Shown here piece by piece: positions 11,994-19,692 of a DNA stretch of 44,752 nucleotides. The position numbers and the translations under genes were made by a program. The stretch's first letter is position 1, and each line of letters begins with the position of its first letter. The notes below the pieces were generated by a model that ran no database searches, had not been told where the DNA came from, and saw only the letters and a program-made list of their open reading frames with translations. This DNA is from Pirellulaceae bacterium (GTDB taxonomy: Bacteria > Planctomycetota > Planctomycetia > Pirellulales > Pirellulaceae), in the NCBI GenBank assembly GCA_024102795.1, contig JAGFJK010000023.1, positions 1-44,752 of the forward strand. Direction: 5' to 3'.

Positions 11994-12536
11994 ATGCGAC
12001 CTGTGCCTTTCTTTTCGTGTCACGTCTTTTCTCACATCCGTGCCGTGCATTCGACGAGCCTCCCAATCGCGCTGTGTCGGCGGTTCACAACCGGTCGGTT
12101 GGCCAGTCTGATCGTCGGCAGTGGTGTCCTGGCTCTGGTGGCCTTGCACGGTGAAAGCCTTGCTCGTGCTGCTTGCGGCGACTACGTCGTTGTGATGGGG
12201 CGCGGTGCGGGTCGTCATCACCCACTGAGACCGGCACCTGACCTGCGCGAGATGTTGGCAATGACGGATGAAGATGCGCATTCCTCGCGGTTCGCGCCCT
12301 TCCAGTCACAACCGGTGCCCCTGCCTTGTGGCGCATGTCACAGCGCCCCTCCCGGGCAGCCCTTTCTCCCGCTCGCGCCGCTGGAAATCGGCGAGTCGCA
12401 GAAGCTGCTGGCCGCGCACCATGCACACCAGCTTGGCCCTATCGATTCTTCGTCCTGGGCACTTGCCGACGAGGATCTTCTTCCGCTGAGCGGCCTTCGC
12501 GGTCGCATCGAACGGCCCCCACGCCGCAGCGTCTGA
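11994..12536 (+). CDS. Small secreted Cys-containing hypothetical protein
   Basis: Up to 180 residues. The promoter at 11963-11992 places the transcript start after the first ATG, so an in-frame GTG at 12003 or 12045 is a likelier start. A basic stretch and hydrophobic core (RRFTTGRLASLIVGSGVLAL) end at ARA-ACGDYV, which reads as a signal peptide with cleavage before CGDYV. The mature part is short, His/Pro-rich, and has a PCGACHSAPPGQP element. Small secreted proteins starting CGDYV with a later Cys-Pro-rich patch are common in planctomycetes; no function is known to me. It lies upstream of the DUF1559 gene and may share its transcript. Confidence 0.55.
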   Translation: MRPVPFFSCHVFSHIRAVHSTSLPIALCRRFTTGRLASLIVGSGVLALVALHGESLARAACGDYVVVMGRGAGRHHPLRPAPDLREMLAMTDEDAHSSRFAPFQSQPVPLPCGACHSAPPGQPFLPLAPLEIGESQKLLAAHHAHQLGPIDSSSWALADEDLLPLSGLRGRIERPPRRSV

Positions 12537-12875
12537 TTCCCTGGGCTGGGTCCAGGGTCTTCTCTCAGCCACCTTGTGGTGACGGTCGCTTGCCCGATGG
12601 CACTTCCCGCGTGCGCGTTGTGTGAGGCACGCGCGCATTGCGGTCCTGCCGCGGATCGAGGCATGTCGATACGCCAGCGAGTGCCGAGGACTCGCCGCGC
12701 GCAAGTCGCCTCGTGTGCGCTTCGCAGCCGGGGGGGCTCGTGCCTGGGTACGGCGGGCCTGCCTGCGGCTGCGCGCACAGCAAGGTCGCACGGCGTCCGT
12801 GGGGCGTTCAGCCTGTGATCGTTCAGGCTGACGATATCTCTTTCCATCGTTCCTTCCAGCAAAGTGAGTGAACTT
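12537..12875. other. Spacer with no supported gene
   Basis: 339 bases between the small secreted protein and the DUF1559 gene. Open frames here look compositional (Arg/Ala-rich, no domain). I see no hairpin terminator or repeat. The last 12 bases carry the GTGAGTGAACTT leader directly before the DUF1559 start. Confidence 0.5.
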
Positions 12876-13835
12876 ATGTCACGTACTTCCCTGCGCGCAG
12901 GATTCACGCTTGTGGAACTGCTCGTCGTGATCGCCATCATTGGCCTGTTGATCGCGTTACTTCTTCCCGCGGTGCAGGCGGCCCGCGAAGCGGCCCGCCG
13001 CATGCAGTGCACGAACAACCTCAAGCAACTCGCCTTGGCCGCCCATAATTACCACGACACGTACCACTCGTTGCCGCTGGCGTACCAGCAGACAATTTCT
13101 CAACAGGCGCGGCTGTTGCCCTATCTGGAAGATCGGGCCATTTATGACTTGATCGACTTCAACTATCGCTACAACCACGCGGTCAATGCGCAGGCTCTGC
13201 AGACGCGCGTGGCCGGGTTCCTGTGCCCGTCGGATATCGACAACTTGCCGCAGGCCCTGGGGGCTCGCAATAACTACTACGGCAACATCGGTACGACGAT
13301 TCTCTATCAGGCCCCTTCCACCAACCCGAACAACGCGAACTACAACTTCCCCCCGCACAATGGAGCGTTCTCCTCCAGCCAGGCAATCGGCATGCGGGAC
13401 ATCCTGGACGGCCTGAGCAACACGGCGCTGTTCGCTGAGAAGAACAAGGGGGACGGCAGCAATGGCCTCAGCACGCCGGAGTCGGATACATTTCAGCCGG
13501 GTACGCGTCCCGCGACGGCGGATGAGGCGATGGCCGACTGCCTGGCCGTGGACGTCCGCGACTTGAGCAGGCAAGGCTATTCCAACGTCGGCGCGCCGTG
13601 GCTGCAGCCGTACCACTCGACGACCGTCTACTATCACGTCCTCCTCCCGAACACTCGCTCGTGCATGTTTCCGCCAGGCCGCATTGCCACGACCGCCGGG
13701 AGCCGGCATCCGGGCGGGATCGTGTTGGCCCTTTGCGATGGGTCGGTCCGTTTCATCCCCGATACCATCGACCTCATCACGTGGCGTGCCTTGGGCACGC
13801 GTGACGGCGATGAACCGGTGGATCTTCCTAACTGA
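12876..13835 (+). CDS. DUF1559 domain protein with prepilin-type N-terminus
   Basis: 319 residues from ATG at 12876; a GTG at 12864 would add four. [19 protein letters not shown] is a type IV prepilin/pseudopilin signal, expected to be cut after Gly9 with Phe as the new N-terminus. The next stretch, [19 protein letters not shown], is the planctomycete DUF1559 hallmark, followed by [15 protein letters not shown]. The C-terminal part ([23 protein letters not shown]) matches the family's H-x9-DGSVRF end. Such proteins are present in large paralogous sets in planctomycetes and are thought to be exported by a type II/IV-like machinery. The lipoprotein gene at 13852 follows after 16 bases. Confidence 0.93.
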   Translation: MSRTSLRAGFTLVELLVVIAIIGLLIALLLPAVQAAREAARRMQCTNNLKQLALAAHNYHDTYHSLPLAYQQTISQQARLLPYLEDRAIYDLIDFNYRYNHAVNAQALQTRVAGFLCPSDIDNLPQALGARNNYYGNIGTTILYQAPSTNPNNANYNFPPHNGAFSSSQAIGMRDILDGLSNTALFAEKNKGDGSNGLSTPESDTFQPGTRPATADEAMADCLAVDVRDLSRQGYSNVGAPWLQPYHSTTVYYHVLLPNTRSCMFPPGRIATTAGSRHPGGIVLALCDGSVRFIPDTIDLITWRALGTRDGDEPVDLPN

Positions 13836-13851
13836 CGTGAGTGAACCGCTT

Positions 13852-14250
13852 ATGAGCGCTCTGAGAACGGTCGGGCCGCGGGTCGCCTGGCCATGGCTGC
13901 TGGCGGCGATTGCCCTGACCAGCCCGGGCTGTGGCGGCGGGCCGAGACTGACGCTGGACAAGGACGTCGCGCGTCAAGCACTCGCTGCCTTCCTGGACTC
14001 CTGGGTTCGTGGCGAGCGACTGGAGGAGTTGAGATCCAGGCCGCAGGCCATCGTCGGCAGTGATCCCGACTGGTCGGCCGGCAGAAAACTGATGCGCTAC
14101 AAGATCGGGCAGGAGACCGACGATGGGACCAACCTGCACGTGGATGCGGAGGTTGTGCTCGGTTCCGAGCGCGGCGCGGAGGTCACGCAGCAAGTCACGT
14201 ACATTGTCGGTACCAGTCCGGTTGTGACCGTTTTCCGCAAGGAGGAGTGA
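13852..14250 (+). CDS. Small lipoprotein downstream of the DUF1559 gene
   Basis: 132 residues. The start at 13852 gives a compact lipoprotein signal (MSALRTVGPRVAWPWLLAAI) with lipobox LTSPGC, so Cys24 or close by is the lipidated residue. The mature part is a small alpha-beta domain (ARQALAAFLDSWVRGERLEEL; TYIVGTSPVVTVFRKEE). A short lipoprotein directly after a DUF1559 gene is a recurrent planctomycete pairing. Both genes have a nearly identical leader (GTGAGTGAAC then TTATG), suggesting a copied initiation region. Function is unknown; a role linked to the pseudopilin is inference. Confidence 0.8.
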   Translation: MSALRTVGPRVAWPWLLAAIALTSPGCGGGPRLTLDKDVARQALAAFLDSWVRGERLEELRSRPQAIVGSDPDWSAGRKLMRYKIGQETDDGTNLHVDAEVVLGSERGAEVTQQVTYIVGTSPVVTVFRKEE

Positions 14251-14347
14251 GTCCTGCGAACCAGTCACTCGCCACGCTGGCCACGTCGGGCAGCCATTTT
14301 CGACGAGTTCTTGGTATGTCATTTCCAAAACTTTCAGGATCCTACTG

Positions 14348-15811
14348 ATGAAATTCACGCTTATTGCCACCGCTGGAATGTTGACCGGTTGGATGTTGCT
14401 TGCGGCCGGCGTGGCGCAGGCCGTCGACTCGACCACGGCGCCGCGCCCCGTACCGCTCACGCGCCCCGAGATGAAGCAGTACCTCGAGGACATGAAGGGG
14501 CGCAAACCCCGCATTCCGCTGCCGGAACTGACCGCCGAGGATCGGCAGGCGCTGGGCGAACGGCTGGGCAGCTACGAGAGTCGCTTGCGGTATCACTACC
14601 TGCCTGCTCGGGAAGGCCGGGCGGAAGGGCGCGGCGCGCCGGCCGGCGGCGCGAGAGGCGCGGGCGGCGGCTTCGGGTTCAGCCTGGGGCGGGAAGCGGA
14701 TCCGGACCTGGCGCTGGACTCCGCCTTTCGCACGCAGTTGTTCTGGATCGTTTCGCGGACTAACAACTGCCAGTATTGTCTGGGCCACCAGGAATCCAAG
14801 CTGCTGGGTGCTGGCATGACCGAGGATGAGATCGCGGCTCTGGACGGGGACTGGGCACAGTTCCAGCCGCGGACGCGGGCCGCTTATGCGTTTGCGCGGC
14901 GGATCACGTACGAACCGCACCGGCTGGACGGTACCGAGATCGCCGAGCTGAAGAAGTACTACACCGACAAGCAGATTCTGGAGATGATCCTGTCGGTGGC
15001 CGCCAACAATGCCATCAATCGCTGGAAGGAAGGCGCCGGCATTCCCCAGTCCGCGGGCGGCGGCAATTTCGGCGGCCGCCGGCCAGGAAGCGAGGCGGCG
15101 GGCACGGAGCGTCCAGCGCGTACCGAAACGGCCCACAGTTACCTGACCCCCACGTCGGAGAAGTTCCAGCAGTTGATTACGCGCGTGGCACCGCTGAGCG
15201 TGGATCCGCGAAGTGGCGAGCCAACGCGCGACGCGGTCTGCGATCGGCCGGCCCTGGAGACCCGCGACGCGGTTGAGCAGGCCTTGCGGACCGCGCGGCA
15301 GCGGACGGCACGACTGCCACTGGTGGACGAAGCTGACGTGAGGAACCTGTTGCCCGAAGGATTTCCGGACGGCCCGCTACCCAGGTGGGTCCTCCTGCTG
15401 GCCAACTTTCCCCATGGGGCCACGAGCCGGATTGCCAACATTCGCGGAGCCGAGGAACGGGGTGATCTCAGCCCGCTGCTGAAGGCCCAGGTAAGCTGGA
15501 TCATCGCCCGCCATGATCGTGCCTGGTACGCCGCCGCCGAGGCGAAACGCCGGCTGCAACAACTCGACTGGTCCGCCGATCAGATCTATCTGCTCGACGG
15601 TTCATGGAACGAGTTCACGCCCACGGAGCGCGCGTTGTTCAATGTGGCCCGGAAGCTGGCGGCGTCACCCGTGGTACTGACAGATGCCGACGTGGAGGAG
15701 GCGGTTCGGCTGGCCGGTCCTCGCGACGTGGTGCAGTTGATCAGCTACACGACGCATCGGGCTTCGTTTGACCGTATTACCGAAGCCGCGGGGTTGCCGG
15801 CGGACAAGTAG
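14348..15811 (+). CDS. Exported two-domain carboxymuconolactone decarboxylase / AhpD-like protein
   Basis: 487 residues with a signal peptide (MKFTLIATAGMLTGWMLLAAGVAQA). Domain 1 (about 115-230) has FWIVSRTNNCQYCLGHQ with Cys141, Cys144 and His147, the CxxC-x2-H redox motif of AhpD/CMD proteins. Domain 2 (about 340-480) repeats the layout but reads WIIARHDRAWYAAAEAK, so both cysteines are lost. A Gly/Arg-rich loop (91-112) and a linker (about 235-270) surround domain 1. It may be a thiol peroxidase-like protein with one active and one structural half. Known AhpD-like proteins are mostly cytoplasmic, so export is unusual. It follows the lipoprotein gene by 97 bases. Confidence 0.82.
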   Translation: MKFTLIATAGMLTGWMLLAAGVAQAVDSTTAPRPVPLTRPEMKQYLEDMKGRKPRIPLPELTAEDRQALGERLGSYESRLRYHYLPAREGRAEGRGAPAGGARGAGGGFGFSLGREADPDLALDSAFRTQLFWIVSRTNNCQYCLGHQESKLLGAGMTEDEIAALDGDWAQFQPRTRAAYAFARRITYEPHRLDGTEIAELKKYYTDKQILEMILSVAANNAINRWKEGAGIPQSAGGGNFGGRRPGSEAAGTERPARTETAHSYLTPTSEKFQQLITRVAPLSVDPRSGEPTRDAVCDRPALETRDAVEQALRTARQRTARLPLVDEADVRNLLPEGFPDGPLPRWVLLLANFPHGATSRIANIRGAEERGDLSPLLKAQVSWIIARHDRAWYAAAEAKRRLQQLDWSADQIYLLDGSWNEFTPTERALFNVARKLAASPVVLTDADVEEAVRLAGPRDVVQLISYTTHRASFDRITEAAGLPADK

Positions 15812-15991
15812 CTCTGGCGCATGCCGGGTCGGACTTGTCTGTGGCGCGGGCCCCACCGCCAGGGCGGCGTCTGTTTCTTTGTGCTTCCAGGCTGCGGCTG
15901 GTAATATCAGACCGGGCGAGGTTGTTCGTTGGGCCTGGTCCTGTGCCGCGCGGCACTGGATTGTCACGTTGCCGGTACGTGGAGGAATACG

Positions 15992-17017
15992 ATGACCGAA
16001 CGAAGCACGCCGCGGGCTGTGGGCTGGTTGAGGCGGCTGGCTTGGCGCCTGGCACTGGTCGCCGGGGGAGTCGTGTGGACATCGACCGGTGTGCAAACGC
16101 CCGCCGACGAGATTGTGCGGATCGAACCGGGCCAGTTTCCGCCGCTCACCGAACCGCCTTGCTCGTACTGTTCCACTCAGCATCGCAAGGGCCTGATCCT
16201 GGGCGAGGATCGCGTCGTGGCCTGGCTCCGCGGCGCTCACAATGGCGGCGCGATCCCGCTGCGGCATTTTCTGTCGGGGCCGCGCGTGATCAACGATACG
16301 TACGGCTTGTTCTTCTACGACCCGGACGGCGGTTACGTGGCCGCTTACCGCAAGGACTACGGCTACTCGGCCTACGGCTGGCGGCGCGGCGTGCTGATCG
16401 TGCAGGGCCAGGACGGCACGCTCTGGTCCGCCCTGACCGGCATCGCGATCGAGGGACCGCAGCAGGGTAAGCGACTGCCGCGGATCCCCAACCTGGTCAC
16501 CGACTGGCAGCACTGGCTGATCCTGCACCCGGAGTCGACGGCCTACGACCTGTTCGAGGGCCAGACGTACCGGCCGCTGCCCTTGCCGCGCACCATCAGC
16601 CAGGCCGCCCAGCGCAGCCTGGGCCCGGTCGATTCGCGGCTGCCGGGCGAAACGACGGTGCTCGGCGTGGAGTTTCCGCAGGTTCGCAAGGCTTATCCGC
16701 TGGACAAGCTGACCGAACGGGCCTGCCTGCTGGACCAGGTGGGCGAGCTGCCGATTGCAGTGTTCTGGTATCAGCCCACACGCTCCGCCGTGGCGTTCGA
16801 CCGCCGGCTGGATGGACGGACTCTGACCTTCTACGCGGACGACGTGTCCCCGGAATCGGCGCCGTTCAAGGACCGCGAAACCGGCACTCGCTGGACCTTG
16901 GCCGGGCGAGCGGTGGATGGTCCGCTGCGCGGCCGGGAGCTGGCCTGGGTCGACAGCATTCAGTGTCACTGGCGGGCTTGGTCGGCCGAGTATCCGGAGA
17001 CGCTTGTTCATGAATAG
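15992..17017 (+). CDS. DUF3179 domain protein
   Basis: 341 residues from ATG at 15992, chosen because GGAGGA lies at 15981-15986 and a basic plus hydrophobic leader follows (LRRLAWRLALVAGGVVW). The body has DUF3179 features: YGLFFYDPDGGYVAAYRK, LWSALTGIAIEGPQQGKRLPR, DWQHWLILHP, ETTVLGVEF, KAYPLDKL, PIAVFWYQPTRSAVAF and a closing SIQCHWRAWSAEYPET. The family is of unknown function, found in secreted or membrane-anchored proteins. Near the mature N-terminus is PCSYCSTQH, a possible metal site. The stop overlaps the start of the next gene by eight bases, so the two are probably coupled. Confidence 0.85.
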   Translation: MTERSTPRAVGWLRRLAWRLALVAGGVVWTSTGVQTPADEIVRIEPGQFPPLTEPPCSYCSTQHRKGLILGEDRVVAWLRGAHNGGAIPLRHFLSGPRVINDTYGLFFYDPDGGYVAAYRKDYGYSAYGWRRGVLIVQGQDGTLWSALTGIAIEGPQQGKRLPRIPNLVTDWQHWLILHPESTAYDLFEGQTYRPLPLPRTISQAAQRSLGPVDSRLPGETTVLGVEFPQVRKAYPLDKLTERACLLDQVGELPIAVFWYQPTRSAVAFDRRLDGRTLTFYADDVSPESAPFKDRETGTRWTLAGRAVDGPLRGRELAWVDSIQCHWRAWSAEYPETLVHE

Positions 17018-18107
17018 GCTGGCCGGGCATCTGGTGGCGATCCTCGCGATTTTCCTGGGCCGCGTGCCGTGCCTGGCCGCCCAGTCGGAAAGTGCGGCCG
17101 AGCGATTTGCCGCCGCGCTGTTGCGGGCCGAGCAGGTGACTGATTCGCGGCTGGCGCAACTGCGAGATCGCGGCACGCGCCAGATCGTGCTGGAACTGCG
17201 GGCGACCGACCCGGCGGCTCGTCGCGGCGAATCCGCGGCGGCCGAGCGCGTACAGCAGGCGGGGCTGCCGCTGTACTACTGGATCGAGGTCGCTCGCTGC
17301 GAACTGCTGGCGGACGCTCACCCGCGATGGATGGCCAGTTTGCAGGGGCACTCCGAGTGGCGGCGGCTGTGGCCCGACGCCCCGGTGCCGGGACCCGACC
17401 AGGTCGTGAAGAACTACCCTTGGGTGCCGATTCTGTACCGCGAGTCGTTCGACGCGCAGTTGGAACGGGTGGCCGGTTTGCTTAGCGCGCGGCCCAAAGC
17501 GGCTGGCGTGTTTCTGAACGACTTGCAGGGAGCGCCGTCGGCCTGCGGCTGCGGCAACTCGCTCTGCCGCTGGACGGCCGACTACGGGCCGATCCGCACC
17601 GCGACGCCGCTGGGCGACGACGCTGCCGCGCAGTTTGTCGCGGCCGTCAGCCGCCGCGTGCCGCCGGGCTGTGAAGTGATCCCGGTCTGGACCACCGAAT
17701 GCGAGGAAGCGGACGGAGCGGCGGACGGGCCATGTGCGGGAGTGGGCTGCTTCCGCGGCATCTGCTGGAAAGCGTACACCTCGCAGCTTGCGCCCCTGGC
17801 CCGCCAGTGTCCCACCCTGGCGGTGCTGGCTCCGTATCGGGCGTTCGAGCGCGACTTGCCGCGTTACGGCGAGCCTGCCGGATGGGTGCGTCACGCGGTC
17901 CGGTCGTTCGCCACGATGCCGCCGCGGCACGGGGGTGAGGCGGTCGAGGCCGGGCGGCTGGTGGTGGTGCTGCAAGGTTGGGACGCGACCGAGGCTCAAG
18001 TCGCTGCTCAAATCCGCATGGCGGGACTGGCCGGTGCGCGCGGCTACGTAATGTCGTACGTTCCGCTCGACCAGCGATGGGAACCGCGGCTGGTCCGCTG
18101 GCGATGA
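17010..18107 (+). CDS. Secreted protein of unknown function, possibly TIM-barrel-like
   Basis: 365 residues from ATG at 17010, which overlaps the DUF3179 stop and gives a clean signal peptide (MNRLAGHLVAILAIFLGRVPCLAA). Sections such as LPLYYWIEVARCELLAD, KAAGVFLNDLQGAPSACGC, EVIPVWTTECEEAD and VVVLQGWDATEAQVAAQI alternate strands and helices in the manner of a beta/alpha barrel. Two cysteine clusters, ACGCGNSLC and CAGVGCFRGIC, could bind metal or form disulfides. I do not recognise the family. Overlap with the DUF3179 gene suggests joint expression and export. Confidence 0.75.
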   Translation: MNRLAGHLVAILAIFLGRVPCLAAQSESAAERFAAALLRAEQVTDSRLAQLRDRGTRQIVLELRATDPAARRGESAAAERVQQAGLPLYYWIEVARCELLADAHPRWMASLQGHSEWRRLWPDAPVPGPDQVVKNYPWVPILYRESFDAQLERVAGLLSARPKAAGVFLNDLQGAPSACGCGNSLCRWTADYGPIRTATPLGDDAAAQFVAAVSRRVPPGCEVIPVWTTECEEADGAADGPCAGVGCFRGICWKAYTSQLAPLARQCPTLAVLAPYRAFERDLPRYGEPAGWVRHAVRSFATMPPRHGGEAVEAGRLVVVLQGWDATEAQVAAQIRMAGLAGARGYVMSYVPLDQRWEPRLVRWR

Positions 18108-18173
18108 GCGTCCCGACTGGCGGAAACTCGTGACCGGGCATCGGCGAACAAGGACTGGAGGTGCGTTGCCGCG

Positions 18174-18285
18174 TCGACAAGATTGTCAGCGGCCTGGCCA
18201 GCTTCCAGCGGCAAGCCAACTCGTCGTCCGACCAATCGGCCGCGATATCGGGCCGCGTGCGAGCGACAGCTTCATCGGAAAGCAC
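18174..18285 (-). pseudogene. Possible remnant of a Y1 (REP-associated) transposase
   Basis: The minus-strand reading contains ARTRPDIAADWSDDELACRW, which resembles the RTRPDxxxxWSDxEVAxRW segment of planctomycete Y1-type transposases as I remember them. The upstream catalytic HxH and the downstream tyrosine part are missing, and the frame breaks soon after. It is a short relic between two gene ends. A chance resemblance is possible. Confidence 0.4.
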
Positions 18286-18353
18286 ACCACACCCTCCTGG
18301 TCGCAGGGCGGCCGTTCATTGCTGGGAGACTTCATTCCGACTGACTTCCGCGG

Positions 18354-19545
18354 CTACATCTTCCGCAACTTGATTCGCCTGGCCGCCGCCTCTTCGGGAT
18401 TGAATGCCTGTTCGAGCGCGCCGCGCGCGGCTTCCCGCAGGTCGTCCCGCGCATCACCCTCGTATTTGCGCTTCCTCCTGGCCATGTTCCAGTCGAATAG
18501 GCGAACTTCCACCGTTTCCCATAGGGGCGTCAATTCGGGCCACTGCAGAATCGGAGCGAACAGGAACGTCGGCCAGCTCGGGCAGTCTTTGGCGAAGATG
18601 CGCAACCGCCTGCAGCGCGGCACTCACCGCGTCCAACTCTCCGGTGGGGAACGAGACCAGCAGGGAAAACTGTTTCCAGGGACAAGTAAGCTCCGCTGGT
18701 GCGTCCCATGAAACGTCCGTTGTCTCATCATCGACTTTAACTTCGTACTGGCCGATGGCGCCGAATTGCTGGTTGAGCCCTTTGTCATCCGTCGGAGTCC
18801 GCTGGAACACCTGTGAAAATTCCTCAACAAAGGCAGTGGCCATGGGCAGCACGTCGCGCATTTCCGAGATCAATTCCGACTCGCCGCGAGGCTTGTTTCG
18901 TTTCAGCAGTTCCAGAAGACGTCCCTCCCGCGTGTATCCCGGCCGTACGCGGGGGTCGCCGTGCCGTTCCAGATCGCCCAGCAACTCCGGCTGGTGGCTG
19001 GCGACATACTCGTCCAGCAGCCGCTCGACCTCGACCCGAGCCTCGCGGGACGCGGCTTCGTTGGCCGCTTCGGGATCCGACTGGGGAACCGGCACGGCCC
19101 CGGCTTCAGCCGCCAATTCGGGCATCATGCGGAACGCGCTCTCTCGCAGATGCTTCAGCATGTCCATGGGGTTCATGTCCTGCATCGCTTGCCGAATGGA
19201 ATCGGGATCGGACACGTCGAGATTCAGAAAGGCGTCGAAAGGAGACTTGCTTTCCGAAGTCTCAACCTCCCGGGCGATTCGGACGGCTCCAATGGCGCGC
19301 AGGGCGCGGGTCGTCATCTCGATCCGTTTCCCCAATGAGCCACCCGTCTCGTAGACAGCGTAGCCGCGCCAGTCGTCGACGTTGAGTTCACCTTGGTTGT
19401 CGCGGAGAAACTCCCAGACGATGACCGTGTTCAAACCGGCTTCAGAGAGCTGCCTGGCATAGGTCCGGTAGCGATCGTAATGCGAGACGTTGGCGAGGTA
19501 GAGTCCCGATACATCACACCAATCCGCGTAGTTCCGAGCGTCCAT
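18354..19545 (-). pseudogene. Hypothetical protein gene interrupted by a frameshift near its 3' end
   Basis: The start at 19545 follows a textbook GGAGGTGATC-ATG. The first frame encodes MDARNYADWCDVSGLYLANV and continues through helical, charged sequence to about 18600. The ending in that frame (to 18454) looks unlike protein. A second frame overlapping from about 18620 to 18354 reads naturally: FLFAPILQWPELTPLW, VRLFDWNMARRKRKYEG, LREAARGALEQAF. One extra base (or two missing) around 18560-18600 would join them into a protein of about 396 residues. It may be a real mutation or a sequencing error. I do not recognise the family. It lies convergent with the 17010 gene, apart from a 250-base gap. 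Confidence 0.6.
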
Positions 19546-19692
19546 GATCACCTCCAAAGATGTGCGGGAGGAATTCGCCGTGAACAGGCCCGCCAGTTGG
19601 CCACGCAATCCGGGACAGCCCGCGGCAGTGCCCCGCGAGCGGAACCCGTCTCGGGGCTGCCGCAGCCCGAACGCACGCCGGCTACCACGGAA

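Noticed and set aside
18813-19385. Plus-strand frames over 18.4-20.1 kb
   Set aside because: Antisense to the hypothetical gene that has a strong ribosome-binding site and natural composition.
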